DNA of 64,000 nt from Hymenobacter polaris (GTDB lineage: Bacteria > Bacteroidota > Bacteroidia > Cytophagales > Hymenobacteraceae): positions 2,046,001 through 2,110,000 of the forward strand of contig NZ_JABBGH010000001.1 in assembly GCF_012927305.1 (NCBI RefSeq), given 5' to 3'. This document shows positions 9,169 through 18,059 of this stretch, one piece after another; the first letter of the stretch is position 1; every line of letters starts with the position of its first letter. Position numbers and translations under genes: made by a program. The notes under the pieces are model-generated. The model was not told the origin of the DNA and ran no database searches. It was given only the letters and a program-made list of their open reading frames with translations.

Positions 9169-9272
9169 GCCCCACCCCCGGCCCCTCCCCTGCGGAGGAG
9201 GGGAGCCTGACGGTTTCAGGACCGCGCCGCCGTGGCTCCCCTCCCCCGCAGGGGAGGGGCCGGGGGTGGGGC
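9169..9272. repeat. GC-rich inverted repeat B
   Basis: The arms read GCCCCACCCCCGGCCCCTCC then CCTGCGGAGGAGGGGAGCC; the right arm is the near-perfect complement, with a loop of about 25 bases. It sits exactly between convergent genes and probably forms a bidirectional terminator structure. A degenerate single arm of the same family lies at about 11977-12013. Confidence 0.85.
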
Positions 9273-9277
9273 CGCAG

Positions 9278-10231
9278 CTAGCGCCTGAGCTGCCCCGGCG
9301 GGTGGCCAAAGTGCTTTTTGAAGGCCCGGTGGAAATGCTGCGGGTGGGCATAGCCCAGCTCGTAGGCAATTTCGGCCACCGTGCGGCCGCCGCCCAGCAG
9401 CAAGTGGCGGGCGGCCTCCAAGCGCTGGGCCTGCACAAACTGGCCCACGCTGCTGCCAAACAGCTGCCGGAAGCCGCGCTTGAGGCTGAACTCGTTGAGC
9501 TGGCACTGGCGGGCTAGCTCGGCCAGGCTGGGTGGCTCGGCCAGGTGCTGGAGCAGCAGGGCGCGGGCGTGGTGCAGCTTGTCGCGCTCGGGGGCCCCTA
9601 GGGGCGGGCCGGCGGCGGGGGCGGCGGGCAGCAGCAGCGCCGCCTGCTGGGCCACCAGCTCCAGGGCCACGGCCTCGTAGTGCAAGCGCTTGAGGCCCAG
9701 GGGCGCGGGGCTGTCCCAGAGGGTATCGAGCAGGGCGCGCAGGCGCGGCGGCAAGCCCGGCGCCGGGGCGTGCTGCACCAGCGGGCGCCCTAGGGCCAGC
9801 TGCTCGGCTACGGCGGGCAGCTCGGGCACGTAGTCGGTAAGCAGGCCCAGCATGCGCGCCACCGGCACCTGCACCGTGATGAGCCGCACCGGGCCCGGGC
9901 CGAGCAGCTCGTTCTGCTCCAGCGACTGCGGGTTGTGCACCCAGTTGTGGTAGCCGGGGGCGTAGAGCTGCTGGCGCAGCAGGCCGCCCTGGCTTTGGCG
10001 CAGGTGGCCAGTCAGCATAAAGTTCAGCTCCACCACCGGGCGCTCGTTGAGGTGCTGCCAGGGCGCGGCGGACGGCGCGGCTTCCAGGCGGGTTTCGGTG
10101 AGCACCAGCCCCCCGGTAGCTACCAGCCGCACCGTGCCCGGACTGCCGCCCAGCTGCAGCGCCGCGTGCTGCTCCTGGCCCTCGGGCAGGCAGAAGCCGG
10201 CGGCAAACGGCGGGGGCGAGGCAGGGTCCAT
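9278..10231 (-). CDS. AraC family transcriptional regulator
   Basis: The 317-residue protein has a divergent N-terminal sensing region and a C-terminal double helix-turn-helix. Helix-turn-helix 1 is in PSLAELARQCQLNEFSLKRG and helix-turn-helix 2 in RTVAEIAYELGYAHPQHFHR, followed by the family signature FKKHFGHPPGQLR. A TTG at 10249 would extend it by six residues; the ATG at 10231 is preferred. It is divergent from the FAD monooxygenase at 10346 with about 115 bases between starts, so control of that gene is a reasonable inference. The ligand is unknown. Confidence 0.87.
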   Translation of the reverse strand: MDPASPPPFAAGFCLPEGQEQHAALQLGGSPGTVRLVATGGLVLTETRLEAAPSAAPWQHLNERPVVELNFMLTGHLRQSQGGLLRQQLYAPGYHNWVHNPQSLEQNELLGPGPVRLITVQVPVARMLGLLTDYVPELPAVAEQLALGRPLVQHAPAPGLPPRLRALLDTLWDSPAPLGLKRLHYEAVALELVAQQAALLLPAAPAAGPPLGAPERDKLHHARALLLQHLAEPPSLAELARQCQLNEFSLKRGFRQLFGSSVGQFVQAQRLEAARHLLLGGGRTVAEIAYELGYAHPQHFHRAFKKHFGHPPGQLRR

Positions 10232-10299
10232 GGGCAGGCCAACGCGCAAGTGGTACGAATTGCTCCCGATTGTGCACTACCGGCCCTAGGCGAGCCGCG

Positions 10300-10307
10300 C
10301 ACCTTTG
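10300..10307 (+). promoter_or_regulatory. -7-like box before the FAD monooxygenase
   Basis: CACCTTTG (followed by CGG) resembles TAnnTTTG. It lies 38 bases before the ATG at 10346 in the divergent intergenic region. Confidence 0.4.
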
Positions 10308-10345
10308 CGGAGTATTGCTACTACCTCCTTTTCCCCCGAGAAGTT

Positions 10346-11950
10346 ATGCCCGATTTTCCTGCCCCCCTCCCGCCCCACGTGCCCGTGCTCATCGTGGGCG
10401 GGGGCTTTGCCGGCCTCACGGCCGCGCTGTGCCTGCAGCAGCAAGGCCTTGACTATCTGCTGCTGGAGCGCCACCCCAGCACGTCCATCCTGCCCAAGGC
10501 GCGCAGCCTCGACGTGCGCAGCCTGGAGATTTTCCGGGAGCTGGGCCTGGCCGAGGCCCTGCGCGACGCCGGCCGGCCGCTGGCCCCCGCCTGGGGCATC
10601 TTGCGCGGCGCCAGCCTGGCAGAGGCCCTAGCTACCCAGCCGCCCGCCAACCCCGCCCGCCTTACCTCGCCCGGCCAGCAGGCCGCGTTCCAGGCGCTGG
10701 CCGCCCAAAGCCCCGAAACCACCATCCGCTGCACCCAGGACCTGGCCGAGCCGGTGCTGCGCCAAGCCGCCGAGGCGCGGGGCGGCGACCTGCGCTTCGG
10801 CTACGAGCTGGTGCGCTTTGCGCAGGATGCCAGTGGCGTCGCGGCCACTGTCCGCCACCGCGCCACCGGCGCCGAGCACCAGCTCACGGCCGACTACCTG
10901 CTGGCCGCCGACGGCGCGAACAGCCCCGTGCGCCGGGCGCTGAGCGTGCCTACCACCGGCCGCGGCAGCCTAGGGCACTACCTCAACGTGTACTTCACGG
11001 CCGACCTGGCCGAGCTGGTGCGGGGCCGCGAGTTCAGCATGTTTTTGCTGCGGGAGCCCGATGTAACGTGCTTCCTGCTGACTATCAACAACGCCGACCG
11101 CTGGGCCCTGCACCTGCGCTACTACCCCGAGCTGGGCCAGACGCCCGCCGATTTTCCCGAGCCGGTGCTGCTGACCTTGCTGCGCCGAGTGCTGGGCACA
11201 CCCCCCGAGCAGCCCCTGCGCATCCTGAGCGTGTTACCCTGGGAGATGACCGTGCGCTCGGTGGAACAGGAGCAGGTGGGCCGGGTGTTTCTGGCCGGCG
11301 ACGCGGCCCACACCATGACGCCCTACGCCGGCAAGGGTGCCGCCGCCGGCGTGCAGGATGTGCACAACCTGGCCTGGAAGCTGGCTGCCGTGCTGCGCCA
11401 CCAGGCTAGCCCCGTCCTGCTGGCCACCTACCAGGCCGAGCGCCAGCCCATCGGCCAGTTCTACGCCGACCTCTCGGGCGATATGGCCGACGCCGACGGC
11501 TTGATTGACCCCACCAAAATGCAGGCGCACGGCCCGCAACTCCTGGGCCTGCCCGACTATACCTACCGCTCAACGGCCATTCTGGCGGCCGGGGGCGGCC
11601 CCACCACGCCCGCCAGCGCCCTGCCGCTAGCCGGCCAGCCCGGCACCCGCCTGCCCCACCTCTGGCTCGATGAGGCGCACCAGGTTTCTACCCTCGACTG
11701 GTGCCGGGGCCAGTGGCTGCTGGTGGCCAGCGGCGAGGCCGGCCCCTGGCTAGCCACTGCGGCCGCGGCCACCCTGCCGCCGCTGGTGCACGAGCTACCC
11801 AGCACCGCCCGCCCGGCCTGGCAGCAGCTCACCGGCACCCAGCCCGGCGAGGCGTTGCTGGTGCGCCCCGATGGCTTCGTGGCGGCCCGCCTGGGGGCCG
11901 GCGACGTGGCTGGGGTACCAGGACTGCTACGCGCTGCCCTGGGCTGGTAG
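10346..11950 (+). CDS. FAD-dependent aromatic-ring-type monooxygenase
   Basis: This 534-residue flavoprotein resembles the PHBH/phenol hydroxylase group that hydroxylates small aromatics with NAD(P)H and oxygen. The FAD site is visible as VLIVGGGFAGLTAALCL near residue 14. The second FAD motif is LAGDAAHTMTPYAGKGAAAG near residue 320. The last 150 residues resemble the thioredoxin-like C-terminal domain of this group. The start at 10346 places the dinucleotide-binding strand at the usual position; the frame continues upstream to 9935 but overlaps the AraC gene. The substrate cannot be read from sequence. The divergent AraC gene is the likely regulator. Confidence 0.88.
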   Translation: MPDFPAPLPPHVPVLIVGGGFAGLTAALCLQQQGLDYLLLERHPSTSILPKARSLDVRSLEIFRELGLAEALRDAGRPLAPAWGILRGASLAEALATQPPANPARLTSPGQQAAFQALAAQSPETTIRCTQDLAEPVLRQAAEARGGDLRFGYELVRFAQDASGVAATVRHRATGAEHQLTADYLLAADGANSPVRRALSVPTTGRGSLGHYLNVYFTADLAELVRGREFSMFLLREPDVTCFLLTINNADRWALHLRYYPELGQTPADFPEPVLLTLLRRVLGTPPEQPLRILSVLPWEMTVRSVEQEQVGRVFLAGDAAHTMTPYAGKGAAAGVQDVHNLAWKLAAVLRHQASPVLLATYQAERQPIGQFYADLSGDMADADGLIDPTKMQAHGPQLLGLPDYTYRSTAILAAGGGPTTPASALPLAGQPGTRLPHLWLDEAHQVSTLDWCRGQWLLVASGEAGPWLATAAAATLPPLVHELPSTARPAWQQLTGTQPGEALLVRPDGFVAARLGAGDVAGVPGLLRAALGW

Positions 11951-11976
11951 CCTGGGGCTAGCGGCGCTGGTATAGA

Positions 11977-12013
11977 CCTCACCCCCTGGCCCCCTCTCCC
12001 ATGGAGAGGAGGG
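11977..12013. repeat. Remnant of GC-rich repeat B
   Basis: CCTCACCCCCTGGCCCCCTC followed by TCCCATGGAGAGGAGGGA resembles one arm of the repeat at 9169-9272 without its partner. The surrounding 160-base gap contains several CTAG-rich stretches and no other feature. Confidence 0.45.
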
Positions 12014-12113
12014 ACTAGCTTTTAGCTCTAGCTTCTAGAAATTAGGGCTAGGGGGATGTTATCTAGCTAGTAGAATGCGGCAGTTGAGTACCTTACCACT
12101 CCTTTCCCGCACC

Positions 12114-12833
12114 ATGAAGAATCTCCTACTGCTCGCCGCGGCCGTACTGGCCGGCTCCCACGCCCAGGCGCAGACCCTGGCCTCGGCCGACACCAGCCTG
12201 CTGGCCGGGGCGGTGCGGGCGGCCCAGCAGCGCTACCAGGCCGACGCCCCCGAGTCGCGCCTGCTCAACGGGGTGGCCTACGGCACCAGCGTGCCTTCTT
12301 ACGTGCGGGGCCGGCCATTTTACCTCAGCAGCGACCCGCAGCTTGGCACCCTCGATTACGACGGGCGGCATTTTGCAGGCGTGCCGCTGCTCTACGAGCA
12401 GGTGCAGGACCAGGTGCTGCTCTACGGCCCGGCGCAGGCAGAGCCGCTGCAGCTGGTGCGGCAGAAGGTACGGGCGTTTGAGCTGGGTGGGCACCGGTTT
12501 GTGCGGCTGCCCGCCGACTCGGCCGGGGTGCTGGCTGAGGGTTTTTACGACCTGGCGGTGGCCGGGCCGGCGCAGCTCTGGGTGAAGCGGACTAAGAAGC
12601 TGAACGCGGCCACCACGGGCTACGACCTGAAAGGCGACTACGAGGAGAAAACTCGTTTTTTTGTCGAGCAGCGCGGCCATTTTTTCGAAGTAGCCACCCT
12701 CAAGCAAGCCCTCGCCGCCCTGGCCGCGCACAAGTCCGAACTGCAAGCCTACGCGCGGGACAATCGATTTGATAGCCGGGAGGCGCTGCTGACGGGGCTG
12801 GTGCAGCACTATAATGCGCTGGCTATGCCGTAG
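12114..12833 (+). CDS. Secreted protein of the TonB cassette, unknown function
   Basis: The 239-residue protein has a signal peptide (MKNLLLLAAAVLAGSHAQAQ). The mature protein is rich in Leu, Ala and Tyr with scattered beta-like stretches (for example GRPFYLSSDPQLGTLDYDGR and LYGPAQAEPLQLVRQ) and no cysteines. I do not recognise a named domain. The start at 12114 is chosen over 12075 because it begins the signal peptide. It is followed after 69 bases by the TonB receptor gene, so both may share a transcript. A second -7-like box (TACTTTGG, 12877-12884) suggests the receptor also has its own promoter. Confidence 0.75.
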   Translation: MKNLLLLAAAVLAGSHAQAQTLASADTSLLAGAVRAAQQRYQADAPESRLLNGVAYGTSVPSYVRGRPFYLSSDPQLGTLDYDGRHFAGVPLLYEQVQDQVLLYGPAQAEPLQLVRQKVRAFELGGHRFVRLPADSAGVLAEGFYDLAVAGPAQLWVKRTKKLNAATTGYDLKGDYEEKTRFFVEQRGHFFEVATLKQALAALAAHKSELQAYARDNRFDSREALLTGLVQHYNALAMP

Positions 12834-12902
12834 TTGCGCCGGCCGGGCGGATTAGGAAATACCGCGGGCTACCCCCTACTTTGGGGTTCCACCCGAACCT
12901 GT

Positions 12903-15662
12903 ATGTCGCTCTTTTACCGCACCGCGCTGGTGCTGCTGCTGGCTGGTAGCCTGGCTAGCTACGGGCAGCAGGCTGCGCCGACGCCCACCCTCACGGGTAC
13001 CTTCCAGGGCGTGCCCTTCGCGGAGTTTGCCCGGCAGGTGGCGGCTACCACGCCCTACCGGCTGGCCTACGACCCCGCCCAGACCGATAGCCTGCGCGTG
13101 ACGCTCACGGCCACCGGGCAGCCGCTGGCGGCGGTGCTGCAGCAGGTGCTAGCGCCGGCCAAGCTGCATTTTTCGGTCGACGAGGCTAGCCGGCGGGTGT
13201 ACATCACGGCGGGCGAGGCGGTGCAAACCCGGCTGCCGGACGATTTTTTCCGGGCGCCCGCCCCGGCGCCGGCGGCCTCGGCTAGCCCCGGCCCGGTGCT
13301 GGCCGAGGCCGCCGGGCCGGCCCGCGCGCCCGCGGGCCGCGTGTACGACATTGGGCTGGGCCAGGCGGCCGCCAACGGGCGGGCGACGCTGAGCGGCCGC
13401 GTGCGCGACGCCAGGGGCGAGTCGGTGGTGGGGGCGCTGGTGTACGGCGACGTGCCCACCAACGGCGTTTCGACCGACCAGTTTGGGGCCTACACGCTCA
13501 CGCTGCCCGTGGGCCGGCAGCGCCTCAACGTGCGCAGCCTGGGCTTTAAGAACACCACTCGGCAGCTGAACCTGCTCGGCAACGGCCGGCTCGACGTGGA
13601 GTTGGAGGAAGATATTACGCCGCTGAAGGAAGTGGTGGTGGAGGGCGAAAAGGCCAAGAACGTGACCAGCCTGCGCATGGGCGTGGCCAAGCTCGACATC
13701 AAGGACATCAAGCAGATACCCACCGTGTTTGGCGAGGCCGACGTGCTGCGGGTGGTGTTGCTGCTGCCGGGCGTCAAGAGCATCGGCGAGGGCAACACTG
13801 GCTTTAGCGTGCGCGGCGGCGGGGCCGACCAGAACCTGGTGCTCTACAACGACGCCGTGATTTACAACCCGACGCACTTGTTCGGCTTCTTCTCGGCCTT
13901 CAACACCGACATGCTAAAGTCGGCCGAGCTGTACAAGAGCACGGTGCCGGCGCGCTACGGCGGGCGGCTGTCGTCGGTGCTCGACGTGGTGACGCGCGAC
14001 GGTAACCGCAAGCAGTTCTCGGCCACCGGGGGCCTAGGGCTGCTCACCAGTCGCCTCACGCTGGAGGGACCGCTGGCCGGCGGCCGGGGCTCGTGGCTGG
14101 TGGGCGGGCGCACTTCCTACTCCAACTGGCTGCTCAAGCAGCTGCCCAGCCGCACGCTGCAAAACAGCGCGGCCGGCTTCTACGACCTGAGCGGGCACCT
14201 GGCCTACGACCTGAACGAGCGCAACAGCCTGTACGCCACCGGCTACTTCAGCCACGACCAGTTTCGGCTAGCCAGCGACACGGTGTATACCTACAGCAAC
14301 ACGGCGGCTAGCCTCAAGTGGAAGCACACGCTCAGCAGCCAGCTCTACGGGGTGCTGACGGGCACTTTCAGCCGCTACCAGTACGGCCTGCGCAGCGACC
14401 GCACCGCCACCACGGCTTCCGAGCTGGCCTACAACCTCAACCAGGGCGGCGTGCAGCTGGATTTTACGCGCTTCGCGGGCTCGCAGCACACGCTGGAGTT
14501 TGGGGGCAGCTCGCTGCTCTACCACATTGCGCCCGGCCAGCTCACGCCGCTGGGCGCGGCCTCGCTGGTCGTTGGCACCACCATCCAGCCCGAGCAGGCC
14601 CTGGAAAGCGCCCTGTACGTAGCCGACCGCTTCGACCTGAGTGCGCGCCTGGCCCTGGACGTGGGGCTGCGCTATTCGCTCTACAACGCCCTAGGCCCCC
14701 GCAGCGTGCTCACCTACCAGCCCGGCCTTTCGCGCAGCGAAAACACCGTGACGGGCACCGACAGCTACCGCCCCGGCCAGCTGCTGGCTACCTACCAGGG
14801 CCCCGAGTGGCGCTTCTCGGCCAAGTACATGCTCAACGACGTGTCGTCGGTGAAGGCCAGCTACAACCGCACCCGCCAGTACATCCACCAGCTCACCAAC
14901 ACCACGGTGGTGTCGCCCACCGACAACTGGAAGCTGAGCGACAACTACATCCAGCCCCAGGTGGCCGACCAGGTGAGCCTGGGCTACTACCACAACTTCC
15001 GGTCGAACTCCCTCGAGTTTTCGGTGGAAACCTACTACAAGCTGCTGCACAACTTTCTGGACTATAAGGACGGGGCCGTGCTGCTGCTGAACCCGCACCT
15101 GGAAACCGACGTGGTGAACGCGCGGGGCCGGGCCTACGGCGCGGAGTTTTTGCTGCGCAAAACCACCGGCAAGCTCAACGGCTGGCTGAGCTACACCTAC
15201 GCCCGCTCGCTGGTGCAGGTGAACACCGCCACCGACCAGGTGAACGACGGCAACTGGTACCCCAGCAACTACGACAAGCCCCACGACGTGACGCTGGTGG
15301 GCAACTACCGCTTCAACCGCCGCATCAGCGCCTCGCTCAACTTCAACTACAGCACCGGCCGGCCCATCACCCTGCCCCTGAGCCAGTACTACCTGCACAA
15401 CGTGCTGCGCGTGTTTTACTCGGAGCGCAACGCCTACCGAGTGCCCGACTACTACCGGGTAGACCTGGCTTTTAACCTGGAAGGCAACCACAAAATCAAG
15501 AAGCTAGCCCACGGCTCCTGGACGCTGGCCATCTACAACCTGCTGGGCCGGCGCAACCCGTACTCCATTTATTTCCAGGCGCAGCAGGGGCAAATCAACG
15601 GCTACCAACTCTCGATTTTCGGGCAGCCGATTCCCACCGTCACCTACAATTTCCGCTTCTGA
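12903..15662 (+). CDS. TonB-dependent outer-membrane receptor with STN domain
   Basis: This 919-residue receptor carries a signal peptide (to about GSLASYGQ). Next comes an STN domain (about 30-115) in the style of FecA-like transducers (VPFAEFARQVAATTPYRLAY, LHFSVDEASRRVYIT). A carboxypeptidase-regulatory-like beta domain follows (about 165-250), then the plug (VLLLPGVKSIGEGNTGFSVR) and a 22-strand-type barrel ending in VTYNFRF. STN domains usually contact an anti-sigma factor, but no FecR/FecI pair is adjacent. The following DUF4249 gene begins 1 base after its stop, indicating a tight operon. Substrate unknown. Confidence 0.92.
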   Translation: MSLFYRTALVLLLAGSLASYGQQAAPTPTLTGTFQGVPFAEFARQVAATTPYRLAYDPAQTDSLRVTLTATGQPLAAVLQQVLAPAKLHFSVDEASRRVYITAGEAVQTRLPDDFFRAPAPAPAASASPGPVLAEAAGPARAPAGRVYDIGLGQAAANGRATLSGRVRDARGESVVGALVYGDVPTNGVSTDQFGAYTLTLPVGRQRLNVRSLGFKNTTRQLNLLGNGRLDVELEEDITPLKEVVVEGEKAKNVTSLRMGVAKLDIKDIKQIPTVFGEADVLRVVLLLPGVKSIGEGNTGFSVRGGGADQNLVLYNDAVIYNPTHLFGFFSAFNTDMLKSAELYKSTVPARYGGRLSSVLDVVTRDGNRKQFSATGGLGLLTSRLTLEGPLAGGRGSWLVGGRTSYSNWLLKQLPSRTLQNSAAGFYDLSGHLAYDLNERNSLYATGYFSHDQFRLASDTVYTYSNTAASLKWKHTLSSQLYGVLTGTFSRYQYGLRSDRTATTASELAYNLNQGGVQLDFTRFAGSQHTLEFGGSSLLYHIAPGQLTPLGAASLVVGTTIQPEQALESALYVADRFDLSARLALDVGLRYSLYNALGPRSVLTYQPGLSRSENTVTGTDSYRPGQLLATYQGPEWRFSAKYMLNDVSSVKASYNRTRQYIHQLTNTTVVSPTDNWKLSDNYIQPQVADQVSLGYYHNFRSNSLEFSVETYYKLLHNFLDYKDGAVLLLNPHLETDVVNARGRAYGAEFLLRKTTGKLNGWLSYTYARSLVQVNTATDQVNDGNWYPSNYDKPHDVTLVGNYRFNRRISASLNFNYSTGRPITLPLSQYYLHNVLRVFYSERNAYRVPDYYRVDLAFNLEGNHKIKKLAHGSWTLAIYNLLGRRNPYSIYFQAQQGQINGYQLSIFGQPIPTVTYNFRF

Positions 15663-15663
15663 G

Positions 15664-16839
15664 ATGCGCCTTCGCCTTCGCTTTTTGCTGCTGAGTGGTG
15701 GGCTAGCCCTGCTGGGCGGATGCGTGGACCGCTACACGCCCGACGTGGCCCCGGCCGACCGCAGCAGCCTGGTGGTAGACGGCTTTATCAACGCGCAGGG
15801 CAGCAGCGTTATCAAGCTCGCGCGCTCGTTCAGCGTCAATACCAAAAGCACGCCGGTGGAAGCCAAGGCCCAGGTAACCATCCAGGACGACGCGGGGCGG
15901 CGCTACGGGCTGGCCGAAAACCCGGCTGGCACCTACACCTCGGCGGCCAACGCGCTGGACCCTAGCCGGCGCTACCAGCTGCGCATCACCACCAGCCTGG
16001 GCCGCCAGTACGCCTCCGACCCCGAGCCGGTGGTGCTCACGCCGCCCATCGACTCGCTGAGCGGGCGCTCCGACGGCCTGGGCGGCGTGCAGCTTTACGT
16101 GAGCACGCACGCCGCCGCCACGGCCGCCCGCTACTACCGCTGGGACTACGACGAAACCTGGCAGTTTACCGCCGCTTATAAGTCGGAGCTAGAGTATGTG
16201 GCGAGCAGTAACACCATTCAGCTTCGCCCGTCTGAACACCAGATTTTTACGTGTTGGCGCACGGAATCCTCGACCGACATCCGGCAGGGCAACACCACCC
16301 AGCTTGCTCAAAATGCGCTTGTGGCCTACCCCCTGCTGCTGCTGGCGCCTACGTCCAAGATTCACTATGGCTACAGCATCCTGGTGCGGCAGGTGGCCGA
16401 AGACCAGGCCGAGTATACATATTGGGAAACCCTGCGCAAGAACACCGAGGCCCTGGGCACAGTCAACGACCCGCTGCCGGGGCGCGTCACGGGCAACGTG
16501 CACGCCCTGGCCGACGCCAGCGAAGTGGTACTAGGCTACGTAGGCGTGCACACCGTGACGGAAAAGCGCTTATTCGTGGATGCCGCCACGCTGGGCGGCC
16601 CCCGACCCAACGCCATTTTCATCGACCTGTTTTATGCTAATTGCACTTATGTCGACCGGGCATTACCACCGGCCATGCTCAACTTGTGCCAGCTTGGCAT
16701 AGGTATCCCGCTTACCACTTTTCCCACGGCGGCCATGTATGATAATACCGTCCCGGTTACATTCTACTACTACAGCAGCCCCGACTGCGTGGACTGCCGC
16801 CTGCGGGGCACCAACGTCAAGCCCATTTTCTGGCCCTAG
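15664..16839 (+). CDS. DUF4249 outer-membrane lipoprotein, first copy
   Basis: The 391-residue protein has a lipoprotein signal ending in ALLGGC (Cys about 19). The family N-terminus follows (VDRYTPDVAP, then SSLVVDGFINAQG). DUF4249 proteins are regularly encoded beside TonB receptors and are thought to be surface partners of them; their role is not established. The C-terminus carries a Cys pair in CVDCRLRGTNVKP. A second copy follows 24 bases downstream with blocks of very high identity. Confidence 0.87.
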   Translation: MRLRLRFLLLSGGLALLGGCVDRYTPDVAPADRSSLVVDGFINAQGSSVIKLARSFSVNTKSTPVEAKAQVTIQDDAGRRYGLAENPAGTYTSAANALDPSRRYQLRITTSLGRQYASDPEPVVLTPPIDSLSGRSDGLGGVQLYVSTHAAATAARYYRWDYDETWQFTAAYKSELEYVASSNTIQLRPSEHQIFTCWRTESSTDIRQGNTTQLAQNALVAYPLLLLAPTSKIHYGYSILVRQVAEDQAEYTYWETLRKNTEALGTVNDPLPGRVTGNVHALADASEVVLGYVGVHTVTEKRLFVDAATLGGPRPNAIFIDLFYANCTYVDRALPPAMLNLCQLGIGIPLTTFPTAAMYDNTVPVTFYYYSSPDCVDCRLRGTNVKPIFWP

Positions 16840-16863
16840 CCTACCCTCTTCCCGCTGTTGCCC

Positions 16864-18021
16864 ATGACCCGGCTCTACCTATACGCGTTACGACTGAGCG
16901 GCCTGCTAGCCCTCGGAGGCTGCGTGGACCGCTACACCCCCGACGTGGCCCCCACCGACCGCAGCAGCCTAGTGGTAGACGGGTTTATTAATGCGCAGGG
17001 CAGCAGCGTCATCAAGCTCTCACGCTCGTTCAGCGTCAACACCAAAAGCACGCCGGTGGAAGCCAAGGCCCAGGTGTTCATCCAGGACGACGCGGGGCGG
17101 CGCTACGGGCTGGCCGAAAACCCGGCTGGCACCTACACCTCGGCCACTAACGCGCTGGACCCGAGCCGCCAGTACCAGCTGCGCATTACCACCAGCCTGG
17201 GCCGCGAGTACGCTTCGGACCTGGCACCAGTTGTCAGCACGCCCCCCATCGACACCCTAACCTGGCAGTTGACTACGGTAGGCGGAATCCAGCTTTACCT
17301 TACTACCCACGGCGCCGGCCTGGCCGCCCGTTATTACCGCTGGGACTACGAGGAGACTTACCAGTTCACCGCCGCCTTCCAGTCGGCCCTGGAGTACATG
17401 GCGAGCACCAACACGGTCGTGTCGCGCCCGCCCGAGCGGCAGATATACACGTGCTGGCGCACGGAGGCGTCGACCCAGATTTTGCAGGGCAATACCGTCC
17501 AGCTCAGCCAAAATACACTGACCGACTTTCCCTTGCTGAACGTGCCGCCCGATATGCGCCTGCACCTGGGCTACAGCGTACTGGTGCGGCAGGTAGCCGA
17601 AGACCAGACCGAATACGATTACTGGGAGCGCCTGCGCAAGAACACCGAGGCCCTGGGTACGGTCAACGACCCGCTGCCGGGGCGCGTGACGGGCAACGTG
17701 CACGCGCTGGCCGACGCCAGCGAGGCCGTGCTGGGCTACGTGGGCGTGCATACGGTGACGGAAAAGCGCCTCTTTATTGATGGGGCGCAATTTCCTACTC
17801 CCCGCCCAAGCAGTGTGCTCTACAACGCCTTCTACGCTTCCTGCGAGCCTGCGCAAAGCGTAGGGGATACGGACCCTTTTTACTTGCAGCAATTTCGAGC
17901 TGGCTTCCTGATACCTATAAAGCGCAACGATATGACCCCTAGTCTCATCACCGTTAGCACCCCTGCCTGCGTGGACTGCCGCCTGCGGGGCACCAACGTC
18001 AAGCCCAGTTACTGGCCCTAG
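16864..18021 (+). CDS. DUF4249 outer-membrane lipoprotein, second copy
   Basis: This 385-residue paralogue of the preceding gene shares its lipobox (LALGGC) and almost the whole first 120 residues. It also shares the block around VRQVAEDQ, KNTEALGTVNDPLPGRVTGN and the CVDCRLRGTNVKP tail. The middle and the stretch before the tail are diverged. The ATG at 16864 is chosen over a TTG two codons earlier. The pair is a tandem duplication inside the TonB operon. Confidence 0.87.
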   Translation: MTRLYLYALRLSGLLALGGCVDRYTPDVAPTDRSSLVVDGFINAQGSSVIKLSRSFSVNTKSTPVEAKAQVFIQDDAGRRYGLAENPAGTYTSATNALDPSRQYQLRITTSLGREYASDLAPVVSTPPIDTLTWQLTTVGGIQLYLTTHGAGLAARYYRWDYEETYQFTAAFQSALEYMASTNTVVSRPPERQIYTCWRTEASTQILQGNTVQLSQNTLTDFPLLNVPPDMRLHLGYSVLVRQVAEDQTEYDYWERLRKNTEALGTVNDPLPGRVTGNVHALADASEAVLGYVGVHTVTEKRLFIDGAQFPTPRPSSVLYNAFYASCEPAQSVGDTDPFYLQQFRAGFLIPIKRNDMTPSLITVSTPACVDCRLRGTNVKPSYWP

Positions 18022-18059
18022 TCGACGGACTATTTCAGTTGCTTTTCCTTCGTTTCAGC

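Noticed and set aside
9935..10345. N-terminal extension of the FAD monooxygenase
   Set aside because: It runs antisense through the AraC gene and would place the FAD loop about 150 residues from the N-terminus, unlike the family.
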